Below are positions 11,763-20,119 of a stretch of DNA of 20,360 nucleotides, piece after piece. Position 1 is the first letter of the stretch. Every line of letters starts with the position of its first letter. Source of the DNA: Pelargonium nanum. Its lineage: Eukaryota > Streptophyta > Magnoliopsida > Geraniales > Geraniaceae. The notes under the pieces are model-generated. The model did no database searches, was not told the DNA's origin, and saw only the letters and a program-made list of their open reading frames with translations. Both the position numbers and the translations under genes were made by a program. The stretch is taken from positions 1-20,360 of the forward strand of contig JAYMTF010001973.1 in the NCBI GenBank assembly GCA_036897485.1. Direction: 5' to 3'.

Positions 11763-14521
11763 TAAAGCTTTGAAAACAGTAATATTCAAAAAAGTGAATC
11801 TCAATTCTTATCTACTAGATATTCAAATTTTATTTGATTGTATTTCCCGAGTCAGTGACTAAATAGTTACACTCATTTTGTTTTGATTACTTTTCTCCTA
11901 AAAATTCCTGATCATTAACGCAAATGTATATAAGGAGAGTTTTCTTAAATCCTTAGCGTACTCTTTTGATAAATACCCGCAAACTCTATAAATTATATAC
12001 ATGTATTTTACTGCAAAGTGTAAAACAATACAAATAAAAACTCAGCTAGCTCTTCAGTTTGGTGTTCCTTTTAATAAGTACGATAAAGCATTCCATTCGA
12101 CTGAGTAAATTAATGGGTATGCTCTCCTTGATATAAAATTCTTTTTATTTATAGTCAAACCTGATTTAAAATAATTTGTAAAATTTACAAGGAATACCAG
12201 TAACATTGCACACGCGAAGAGTGACTTTAATTTAACGGAATCTCGGTATAAAAGGTAGAGCTATAGGATTCAAACCCAAGACCAAAAGTCTTTTGACGAG
12301 GACGCGGTTGTCCCAAATGGTTAAATGATAGTAAGAGCTCCTAAACAATTATTCATATACTAACTGTGCTGCTTAAAAGTTTAGCCGAAAGTAAAGCCCT
12401 TAATTCGCACCAATTACTTATTAGAGGAAAATCTCGTATAGTACCAAAAGAAAGTCTTCAAAGCATAAGCTGAATTTGCTTCTAGAGTTTTTTGAAAAGT
12501 TTACACACAAATGGCAAATAAATTCAACTCTCGTGTTCTATATACGAGATTGTTTTAGAGCATAAGGAAAAATAGGAGATCCCTGATAAAAAAAGCTGGT
12601 AATTAAATCCTTTAGAAAGCCTGGGTAAGTCCTCTAAGAGCAAGTAGTAGGAAGAGCTTCTTAACTAATTTATTTAGGGTTAGGTAATAAGTGCAAGAGG
12701 CTTAGTCTCCTCGGGGTATTCTCCTTAGGAAGTTAGTTTAGCTAGAATTAAAGGAAGGTCTTTACACTAAGGGATTTCTCCATATTCTACTTGTTTTAGC
12801 ACCTGGGACTAATAAAGAACTTAAGAGGTTGCCTGTTCTTTGAATGCTGTTTAGAGGATTCCTAAAATAAGAAGAAGTAGATATAGAGATAGATTTATAG
12901 ATTTCTTAGTTTTTCAAGTCTTTTAAGAGGTATTTACAGGAAATGGGGGAGTTAGATAGAGATAGAATTCCTTTAAGAATTTAAGAAAGGGACATAAGAA
13001 TAATACTACCAGGAGAATAGTACCTATAAGAGAAGACATTAATAATCAAACCACGTCCACAAAGTGCCTTTATCAGGCAGAATAGAAAGATAAAACTGAC
13101 CTAGCTCTAAGTAGGAAAAGTCAAAAATAGGTAAACCGAAGCGCTTTCTACTTGCTTTTCATTTAACTTCCGATAAAAATGCTGGGCAGTTTTACCCAAA
13201 TTGCATAATATAAAACAATATCAAATTTATGGGTCTTTGTAGAACTAAAATAAGTAAGTTCATTAAGGAAAATTCTATTTTTTTACTACTAGATTTTATA
13301 ATAACACTTTATATGAAGAAAAAGGAAGTCCTTGAGATTTTTCGAAATCCAGTAACTTAATCTACTCTTCTTGGGTTAAGAACAGGAACACCTTTTTATG
13401 TAGTAAAAACCTCTAGAAGACACGTAAATTATAAGGCATCTAACTTTTTATAATCCGAAATCAAAATAAAATACGAACTATATTATTCTGTATTTATAGA
13501 TTCTAAAGAGTCAATTCTACTTCTTATAACTTATGTACAGGGGAGCTAAGCTAGACTTAAATGTACCGGTTGAAAGCTCTTCTCTATATCCTTAATAGGA
13601 CTCTTTGACAAGTATAGAGGAAGCTTCCTTTTATTTATACCGGTTCGATTTATTTATAGGAAAACCTAAGTTAATTTCATAAATGTAGGGGGATCTATAC
13701 GCGAGGTACCAAAATATGTAGATATAGTGCACGAAAAAGGCCTCCTAATTTTAAATATTCTATCCACAAGTCTTTAGCATTGCTAGATTTGATCTTACTT
13801 AGAATACTTGCTTATTATTTTATCTTTCATATATACTCATATTAAATACAAAAACTAAAGCTAGTTTTTAATATTATTAATATTAGGAGTTCTTATATTC
13901 GTGGAGATTCCCGGGGTACCATACCTTAGATTTGACAGCCTAAATTAATAGGACCCTATAGCATTATACCCTGCTTGAATTAAACAGCTGCGCTATGAAA
14001 AATCTACTGACAGCAAAAGCCTAATAAATTTTTAAAATTTCAAGACAGCTTGATCGAACTTATCCCCTTCTCAAATTTGTAATTTACTCCATTACCTGCT
14101 AAAGAACTCGCCCCTTACTCGTGTTCATGAACTAAACCCTGGTTATAGCATTTTTGAGGACCTCTAGGGAATTATTCGCTGTATTTCTTTTACTTGTCTG
14201 AATGAAAAAAGGCTTAGATTTACTACACGACTCGAATCTTATATGCGCTGCTCTCCTTACTTGAGGTATACCATATATCTCCGTGTAATTGTTATTAGAA
14301 GCTACTAGTACTAGATTTTTATTTACACAAATAAGTGCAATCAACAATATTCTTAATTTTATCCTTTACTTAGTGAAGTATCAACAAGGCCGCTGTAACA
14401 ACTCACTAATTATACTTATAATTTTCCTTGACTTCTCCAGCTAGTAATTTGAAAAGAGAATCCTGTTTAGTCAATTTGTCTAACAATAAGACTTACTTTA
14501 TTATAGGCAAAGGTTTCTTTT

Positions 14522-14537
14522 TTATATTATAATATAA
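14522..14537. repeat. 16-nt perfect AT palindrome
   Basis: The sequence TTATATTATAATATAA reads the same on both strands. It is pure A+T within an AT-rich region. It could extrude as a small cruciform, but no gene end or start adjoins it, and I attach no function. Confidence 0.3.
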
Positions 14538-14703
14538 TATCTCCTGTTCTTATAAAATAATATTCGCGACTTACAATCTATCTAAACAGCTCTGTTTTTG
14601 TGTTGAGTTCTATATATTACCCCCTTTTTTCTACCCGAAACTAGGTCGAGCTTACAAACGAACAAACTTTTTGCTTAAGGTTTTTGCTCACCACTATAAT
14701 AAA

Positions 14704-14780
14704 TAGGAGTATCCGTCCAGGATTCGAACCCTCCTTATTTTAAAATAATCTTAAGGCGGGATTCTTTACCGGTACGGAAA
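14704..14780 (-). tRNA. tRNA T-arm remnant
   Basis: On the - strand GGTTCGAATCC (14730-14720) is the canonical T-loop sequence. Upstream in the - strand, a GGTAAAGA resembles a D-loop but is about 7 nt too far away for a class I tRNA. The T-stem pairs only partly and no acceptor stem is found. It might derive from a long-variable-arm tRNA (Leu, Ser or Tyr) or be a fragment. The boundaries are approximate. Confidence 0.25.
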
Positions 14781-15776
14781 CTAAAGGCTTAAGTAGAGTT
14801 CTTAATTAGAGCCGTTATATCTTCTACGTCCTCTTTCCGGTAATCAGGTATCTAGCTTATGAAGTCCTAGGAGCGTTCCTTGAAAAGCCAAGACTCTGTA
14901 CTGCTTTTAATATCGGTAAATAACATTTCTTTTATTAGTACAAAAGCAATACTTGAATTAAAAGGGCATAAGGGACCTCTCTTATACTTCTTATTTAAAC
15001 AAATCCTAGTTTAAGTATACTCTTGAGTAAAGCTTCTAATATGAATTATAAATATTTCCTCCATTCAAGATAGAATTCCTATAATCTTAGTTTTTAAGTA
15101 TGCATATTTAAGTGAAGGTAATTCCTAATTAATATTCCAAATTCCCTTTAACTACTAAGGTTACTCAGTACTATTTTATTTACAAATGCAACTCCTAATA
15201 TAATACAGAGACTGGATAAAGCTATACTTTAGTAAATAGCAGAGGCTAAAAACCAAAGGAAGTCTTTATCTCTGATTAGTTTACTACTAATTTACTTTTT
15301 TAGGTAATAAATAATTAATACTAACAAGAGCTCCTCCAATCCAAAGAGCATACCCTAAAAAGCTTGATAAATCTTAGTACATTTCTGGAGTTCCCAGCTT
15401 AAATGCGCATTTTCTTCTTTAGTAATTTCAATCTTTTTTCGGTTTTGAATCATTCCTATAATTGTTTTAATGAAAGACTTTTTGTCAGGTAAAGTCTAAT
15501 ATTTTAAAGATATATCGTAAAAGGTACCGCTAGTTATGCTTATAATTTCTTCCAGCATCCTTTTTATATAATTTACATATCGATTTTTGTTGTAAAGTCT
15601 TTTTTTGTTATAATTTGAAAGAGCTAGGCAACTACTACAAGTCAAATGGATCCTACTTGAAAGAAAGAATGGGTAATTATTTCTATTAATTCATGTTGAC
15701 TCTAGCTTTTTGTACTTTTCAGTGCAATCTATATAATATTCCTTTTTCGTTAAACTAGAATTTCCTCTGATTCATG

Positions 15777-15849
15777 TTCTTATTTTCTTAGTTTGTATAG
15801 CACGGGTGAGTTTGATCGTGATGCAAGGGTTCGAAGCCCTTGACTCCAG
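15777..15849 (+). tRNA. trnQ-like element just upstream of atp8
   Basis: The T-arm at 15825-15841 is perfect: stem AAGGG/CCCTT with loop TTCGAAG. The 3' strand GACTCCAG closely matches the 3' end of plant mitochondrial trnQ (ACTCCAG), as does the preceding ATGCAAGG. AGTTTGTATAGCA (15790-15802) occupies the D-arm position, 24 nt before the 7-nt block GGGTTCG. The 5' acceptor strand (expected TGGAGTC) is absent and the anticodon stem is not canonical; instead CACGG/TCGTG can form a 5-bp stem with a 10-nt loop. It ends 57 nt before the atp8 start, so it may define the 5' end of the atp8 transcript. Confidence 0.45.
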
Positions 15850-15905
15850 TAGAAAAGAAGAATAGAGAACATACTTCTAAGCAATGCGACATAAGAATCC
15901 AGAAG

Positions 15906-16361
15906 ATGCCTCAACTCGATACTTTCACATACTTTACACAAATGATTTGGTTCCTTATCTTTTTCGTGTTTTTTTATTGTGCTATTTGGAACAATACAAA
16001 TGGCATCATAAGCATCATCAGAATACTCAAACTTAGAAATCACCTTCTATCTTACCAATCTAATAGCATCAAAGACGAAGATAGAAAGAGTGGAGAAGCA
16101 TCCATTTTGAATAAGGGCTTTAGCACCTGCACCTCTTTTCTGTGCTCTAGTCTATTACAAGCGTCCGAATGGTGCGAATCTACTGTCTTGTTTAAAAAAA
16201 GGCAATGTAAAAGGAATCGTTTGCTCTTTGGTTGCGGTGAACTAAAAGTTTACCGAAAAATAGAAAGCGAGTTCTTCTCTAGGTTTTCATGCAGCATCTC
16301 CACAACGGGACGAAAAGAAGGAATGCTACTCCAAGCTCTGCTTAGTCAAAACAATCTTTAG
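15906..16361 (+). CDS. atp8: ATP synthase Fo subunit 8
   Basis: Subunit 8 (also called orfB in plants) is a small membrane protein of the ATP synthase Fo sector. The start MPQLDTFTYFTQ is the family hallmark, so this ATG is chosen even though the frame stays open for 22 codons upstream, into the trnQ-like element. A membrane segment covers residues about 11-30. The conserved ISIIRILKLRNHLLS (family ISRILKLRNQL) follows, then KGFSTCTSFLCSSLLQASEWCES (family [23 protein letters not shown]). The protein has 151 residues against about 156-159 in other angiosperms. The central part is diverged. The atp4 start is 85 nt downstream, suggesting cotranscription. Confidence 0.93.
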   Translation: MPQLDTFTYFTQMIWFLIFFVFFYCAIWNNTNGIISIIRILKLRNHLLSYQSNSIKDEDRKSGEASILNKGFSTCTSFLCSSLLQASEWCESTVLFKKRQCKRNRLLFGCGELKVYRKIESEFFSRFSCSISTTGRKEGMLLQALLSQNNL

Positions 16362-16396
16362 AAAGCTTGTCTAAATTAGCTATCTTCTTTATCGGC

Positions 16397-16433
16397 CAGT
16401 AATTCTATCATAAGACTGTTGCAGTAATTCTAT
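16397..16433 (+). repeat. 12-bp direct repeat between atp8 and atp4
   Basis: CAGTAATTCTAT occurs at 16397-16408 and again at 16422-16433, 25 nt apart, in the short atp8-atp4 spacer and immediately upstream of atp4. It may be a duplication scar or a binding site for a protein such as a PPR protein; nothing in the sequence decides this. Confidence 0.5.
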
Positions 16434-16446
16434 TCAAACGCTTTTT

Positions 16447-16971
16447 TTGAAACCAAAGGAAGAAGAAATGACGACTGCCAAAAAACTCTTGTACTTTACC
16501 CTTCTCATAATTACACTTAGTTCCAAACAAATTATTATATATAACGAGGAAATCATAGTAGCTTCCTGTTTTATCACTTTTATCATACTCAGCCGAAAGA
16601 GCTTTGGTAAAACCTTCCAAGGTATTCTTGACGGAAGGTTACAAGCCATTCGAGAAGAATTGCAACAATTTCTCACTCCTAACGAGGAACTTCTTCTTAA
16701 AGCCAAAGAGGAAGAAGCACACTTTAGGACTAGTTTACTCGTCTGTGTAACAATAATAGAATCATTACCTGGATCATGCTTTAGACCTAACTGCGAAAAG
16801 ACAGTACTGACTTTGTTAACCCGATGCTTGCAGAATCAGTTTTTAAGTCTTCAAGGTGCTCTTTCCTTGAGCCATACGCATGTGAAAGAGAACCTAATAG
16901 GAGCCTTCGAGTTATCAGTTAGAGAAAGCTTTTCTACGGCAACAAAAGACAAGCTTTTGCCTGGTTGTTAG
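16447..16971 (+). CDS. atp4: ATP synthase Fo subunit b (peripheral stalk)
   Basis: Atp4 (orf25) is the mitochondrial b-type subunit that holds F1 to Fo. An N-terminal membrane segment is followed by the diagnostic IYNEEIIVASCFITFIILSRKSFGKTF (residues about 31-57), with LDGRLQAIREELQQFLTPNEE (about 61-81) next, matching family LDGRIQAIQEELQQFLNPNE. Later CEKTVLTLLTRCLQN and ENLIGAFELSVRESF align with the family C-terminal half. The ATG is supported because M1 and M8 have the same spacing as in other plant Atp4 proteins. The protein is 174 residues, about 20 shorter than usual, and lacks the usual ending around IVELIREGLVVLRMVRVGG. Positions where angiosperms normally edit Ser or Pro codons to Leu (EELQQFL) already encode Leu in the DNA. 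Confidence 0.93.
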   Translation: MKPKEEEMTTAKKLLYFTLLIITLSSKQIIIYNEEIIVASCFITFIILSRKSFGKTFQGILDGRLQAIREELQQFLTPNEELLLKAKEEEAHFRTSLLVCVTIIESLPGSCFRPNCEKTVLTLLTRCLQNQFLSLQGALSLSHTHVKENLIGAFELSVRESFSTATKDKLLPGC

Positions 16972-17042
16972 TGAAGTTTTCCTTTTTTATTTTAAAGTAG
17001 AGGTTTTGGTGTTATTTCCAGGAGTCCGGTTAGTAGTTTTAA

Positions 17043-17115
17043 AGTACATTCCGACAGTTGGTAGAGCAAGGGACTTTAAACCTGATGGCCAAGGGTTCGA
17101 GTCCCATAGTTCAAT
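17043..17115 (+). tRNA. trnK-related tRNA-like element between atp4 and nad5
   Basis: AGTTGGTAGAGCA (17056-17068) is identical to the D-loop region of plant trnK(UUU). From there to the T-loop GGTTCGAGTCC (17094-17104) the element aligns with trnK without a gap, including CTTT, AACCT and ATGG. The anticodon loop reads CTTTAAA instead of CTTTTAA, which would change the anticodon from TTT to TTA. The anticodon stem (AGGGA with CCTGA) barely pairs, the D-stem is lost (CGAC with GAGC), and the acceptor strands do not match. Four of five T-stem pairs form. It is therefore probably a pseudogene or a processing element that starts about 70 nt after the atp4 stop. Confidence 0.5.
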
Positions 17116-17186
17116 TCTAGTACAAGAAATTGATAAGAATATCCTATAGTATTATTACAGGGTCACTTCTTCTTAGTAATACAGAG

Positions 17187-17258
17187 CTTCCTTGTTCCGA
17201 TTGGTAGAGCAGGGTTTAGTTTGCTCGTGAAGCGCGGGTTCGCAGCGAATGACTCTTG
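17187..17258 (+). tRNA. second tRNA-like element, leader side of nad5
   Basis: ATTGGTAGAGCA (17200-17211) and the block GGGTTCG (17236-17242) are 24 nt apart, as in the other elements. The 47 nt at 17212-17258 match 34 of 47 positions, without gaps, to 15803-15849 in the trnQ-like element before atp8, so the two are related. The T-stem and anticodon stem do not form normally; GAGCA/TGCTC can pair around a 10-nt loop, echoing the alternative stem in the atp8 element. It ends about 290 nt before the nad5 start. Confidence 0.4.
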
Positions 17259-17548
17259 TTTTTTCTTCCTTTGTTTTGAAAACAGAATATAGAATTGGAC
17301 TCAAATGGGTTCTTTTGTCAAATGCTAAATTACAGAATTGAATCTAGGTTTCTTGGTTACCCTCTTTTCTTTTTGGTTGACATTGGTAATGGTTTTTGGC
17401 ATTTTCGTTGTGCGATTGTTGCAAATAACCGTTACCTAACCCTCGGAACAGTGTACGAAATGGAAAGGGGAGGCAAGTGCTAACTTGGAGTAGGAAAGAT
17501 CCGCTCTTATCTTGCTTTGACTGCTTGGACCAGAAAGAAAGGAAGAGC
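17259..17548 (+). other. nad5 leader region
   Basis: About 290 nt between the last tRNA-like element and the nad5 ATG. An open frame of about 60 codons (17295-17483) begins only with TTG and shows no family signature, so I treat it as untranslated. The last 40 nt before the ATG (GCTTGGACCAGAAAG and onward) look like the leader found upstream of nad5 in other angiosperms, from memory. No promoter consensus was recognised with confidence. Confidence 0.35.
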
Positions 17549-20119
17549 ATGTATCTACTTATAGTCCTTTTGCCCCTGCTAGGAAGTTCGGTAGTAGGTT
17601 TTTTCGGAAGGTTTCTAGGATCGGAAGGGAGCGCCATCATAACTACAATCTGCGTCTCCTACTCTTGTATCCTCTCGTTTTTTGCTTTTTATGAAGTAGC
17701 ACTGGGAGCTAGTGCCTGTTATCTAAGAGTAGCTCCATGGATTTCATCGGAAATGTTTGATGCTTCTTGGGGCTTCTTTGGCGACCGAAAAGCCAGCGAA
17801 TTGTCAAGCGGACTCGGCTCCTCTCCTATATCCTATATGTTTGGGAGCACAAGAGCATGCCGGGAGGCAAGATTTATCTTGGAATTGCCCTGAGATTCTA
17901 GGCTTTGTGGGTACCTTTTCGTTTCGATACACAGGTGAGATAAAGGCTAGATTGGAAAGGAGTGGGGACCAAGGTCAGGAAGAGAGCTATACCCCTGGTC
18001 TAAGAAGCTCGCATATGCGTAACAAGAGGACGCGCTTATGCCGTAAAGTCAGGGCCTCTAAAAAAAGGGTTCGAGCCGAATCTATGTATCGTTAAGTCAA
18101 ACTGTTGGAATCGGTGAACCGCGCCTTTTGATATGCGTGATTCAGAGGGCTCATAGTACTCCCTTGATCTCTGGCTGTAAGAGCTTTCTATTATCTTCTT
18201 ACTACCGAGATTCAGTAAGGAAGGGGCCTAATTTTGGGAGCTGCTGCCCTAAATACCTGTGGAAATATGGGTTGGTGAGCCCTGTGATGGGTAACCATCT
18301 AGCAGGGTTCGGAGAGCACTTGTAGAACCTTGGGAGTTTCGCTTTTGACTCTCTGTTCGATAGCCTGACTGTAGTGATGCTCATTGTGGTTACATTCATA
18401 AGTAGCTTGGTGCACTTGTATTCGATTTCGTATATGTCGGAGGATCCACACAGTTCGCGCTTTATGTCTTATTTATCTCTCTTTACCTTTTTTATGTTAA
18501 TGCTAGTGACAGGGGATAACTTCCTTCAATTATTTCTGGGTTGGGAGGGTGTGGGCCTTTCTTCCTATTTGTTAATAAATTTCTGGTTTACGCGTCTTCA
18601 GTCGGATAAGTCAGCGATTAAGGCTATGCTTGTAAATCGAGTAGGAGATTTTGGTCTAGCTCTGGGTATCTTTGCTTGTTTTACTCTTTATCAAACGGTC
18701 GATTTTTCCACTCTTTTTGCTTGTGCAGCCCTACCGAGTGGTTCCTTTCTTTTTTGCAATATGGAAATTCATGGGACAACTCTGATTTGTATCTTACTTT
18801 TTATTGGTGCAGTTGGTAAATCAGCCCAAGTAGGCTTACACACTTGGTTACCCGATGCTATGGAGGGCCCGACTCCAGTCTCGGCGTTGATACATGCAGC
18901 TACTATGGTAACAGCTGGCGTCTTCCTGATAGCAAGATGTTCTCCTTTATTTGAATACTCGCCTACAGCTTTAATTGTGATTACTTTTGTAGGAGCAATG
19001 ACTTCATTCCTTGCAGCAACGACGGGTATTTTACAGAACGATCTGAAGAGGGTGATAGCATATTCGACTTGCAGTCAATTAGGGTATATGATCTTCGCTT
19101 GCGGTATCTCGAACTATGCCGTTAGCGTCTTTCACTTAATGAATCATGCCTTCTTCAAAGCCTTACTTTTCCTAAGCGCCGGTTCGGTAATTCATGCGAT
19201 GTCGGATGAACAAGATATGCGGAAGATGGGAGGGCTTGCCGCATACTTACCCTTCACTTATTCGATGATGCTCGTGGGAAGCTTGGCGCTAATAGGCTTT
19301 CCCTTTCTAACAGGCTTTTATTCAAAGGATGTGATCCTAGAGCTAGCTTATAGTAAGTATACGCTCAATGGTAACTTTGCATTTTGGTTGGGCAGTCTCT
19401 CGGTCCTTTTCACTTCTTATTACTCTTTTATGTTACTTGTTCTAACATTTCTAGCTCCTTCATCCGGGCGAGACGTCATTAGATCTCATGACGCGCCCAT
19501 TCCTATGGCAATTCCTTTACTGCTTCTGTCTATAGGAAGTCTCTTTGTAGGATATTTGGCCAAAGACATGATGATTGGTTTAGGTACTCATTTCTGGGCC
19601 AATTCTTTATTTGTACTACCTAAAAATGAGATTCTTGCCGAGTCTGAGTTTGCTGTTCCAACGATAATGAAACTGGTACCTCTTATCTTTAGTAGTTTAG
19701 GTGCTATTCTTGCGTATAATGTGAATTTGGTATCGGATCAATTCCAACGAGCTCTTCAAAGGAGTCCTTTATGTAATCGACTCTATACCTTTTTCAATAG
19801 ACGCTGGTTCTTTGATCAAGTTTTCAATGACTTTCTAGTCAGAGGGTTCTTGCGTTTCGGATATGAGGTCTCATTCAAAGCTTTAGATAAGGGAGCTATT
19901 GAGATATTGGGTCCATACGGGATCTCATATACATTCCAACGGCTGTCTGGTCGGTTTAGTCAACTTCAAAGTGGCTTTGTCTATCATTATGCCTTCGCAA
20001 TGTTACTTGGTTTAACTCTCTTTGTGACCTTCTTTTGTATCTGGGATTCTCTCATTTCTTCCTGGGTAGATAATAGATTGTTTTTCATTTGGATAGTGAG
20101 TTGTTTCTATAGTGAATAA
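17549..20119 (+). CDS. nad5: NADH dehydrogenase subunit 5, two exons (17549-17778, 18355-20119)
   Basis: ND5 is the terminal antiporter-like proton-pumping subunit of complex I in the inner membrane. The joined frame gives 664 residues (family about 670). The start [26 protein letters not shown] is diagnostic; the upstream in-frame ATG at 17477 is not used in relatives. Conserved residues include E141 in [14 protein letters not shown]232 in [21 protein letters not shown] and H257 in HAATMVTAG, equivalent to key residues of bacterial NuoL. Exon 1 is 230 nt, and the phase-2 codon TT|G restores [12 protein letters not shown] across the intron. Normally separate exons 2, 3, 4 and 5 are fused here in one frame; expected former junctions are near 19564, 19586 and 19970. 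The C-terminus ends a few residues early (FYSE instead of FYTKSSQE). Sequence conservation is much higher than in ccmFN, atp4 or atp8. Confidence 0.95.
17779..18354 (+). other. group II intron nad5i230, shortened
   Basis: The intron lies between exon 1 (exactly 230 nt from the ATG) and the codon-completing G at 18355. At 576 nt it is shorter than the roughly 850 nt I recall for angiosperms. The 5' end reads TGGCGACC, without the group II GUGYG consensus, so the exact 5' border could be off by one base. Near the 3' end is a clean domain V (18277-18310), then a domain VI-like stem with a candidate branch-point A around 18348. No maturase frame is present. The intron must be removed in cis for nad5 to be expressed, since its frame would interrupt the protein. 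Confidence 0.8.
18277..18310 (+). ncRNA. group II intron domain V
   Basis: A 34-nt hairpin: GAGCCCUG pairs with CAGG-GUUC around a two-nucleotide bulge, and GAUGG pairs with CCAUC under a GUAA tetraloop. This is the standard catalytic domain V shape, with the basal GAGC/GUUC clamp. It sits 44 nt before exon 2, as expected. Confidence 0.9.

Larger units (their letters stand above)
4328..15776. other. 11.4-kb AT-rich gene desert
   Basis: Between ccmFN and the atp8 cluster I find no protein gene I can defend. Rows I counted by eye are roughly 28-37% G+C, lower than a nad5 row (about 40%). The longest reading frame is 118 codons (7151-7507, - strand). The identifiable structure is four tRNA-like elements, near 4960-5020 (+), 5997-6070 (-), 11688-11762 (-) and 14704-14780 (-), plus a 16-nt AT palindrome at 14522-14537. 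No rRNA segment, group II domain V or recognisable plastid fragment was seen. Such diverged content makes homology-based reading unreliable, so short exons could be missed. Confidence 0.5.

Noticed and set aside
12245..12330. GGGTTTGAATCC on the - strand with GGTAGAGC nearby on the + strand
   Set aside because: The two motifs are on opposite strands, no tRNA spacing fits on either strand, and no stems form.
15840..15905. N-terminal extension of atp8 from an upstream ATG
   Set aside because: It overlaps the 3' end of the trnQ-like element, and MPQLD is the universal start of the plant protein.
17477..17893. Longer nad5 exon 1 frame starting at 17477 and running past the intron border
   Set aside because: Family alignment starts at the ATG at 17549, and beyond 17778 the frame reads through intron sequence.
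18066..18078. GGTTCGAGCC motif
   Set aside because: It lies inside the nad5 intron, misses the last T-loop positions and has no D-loop partner.
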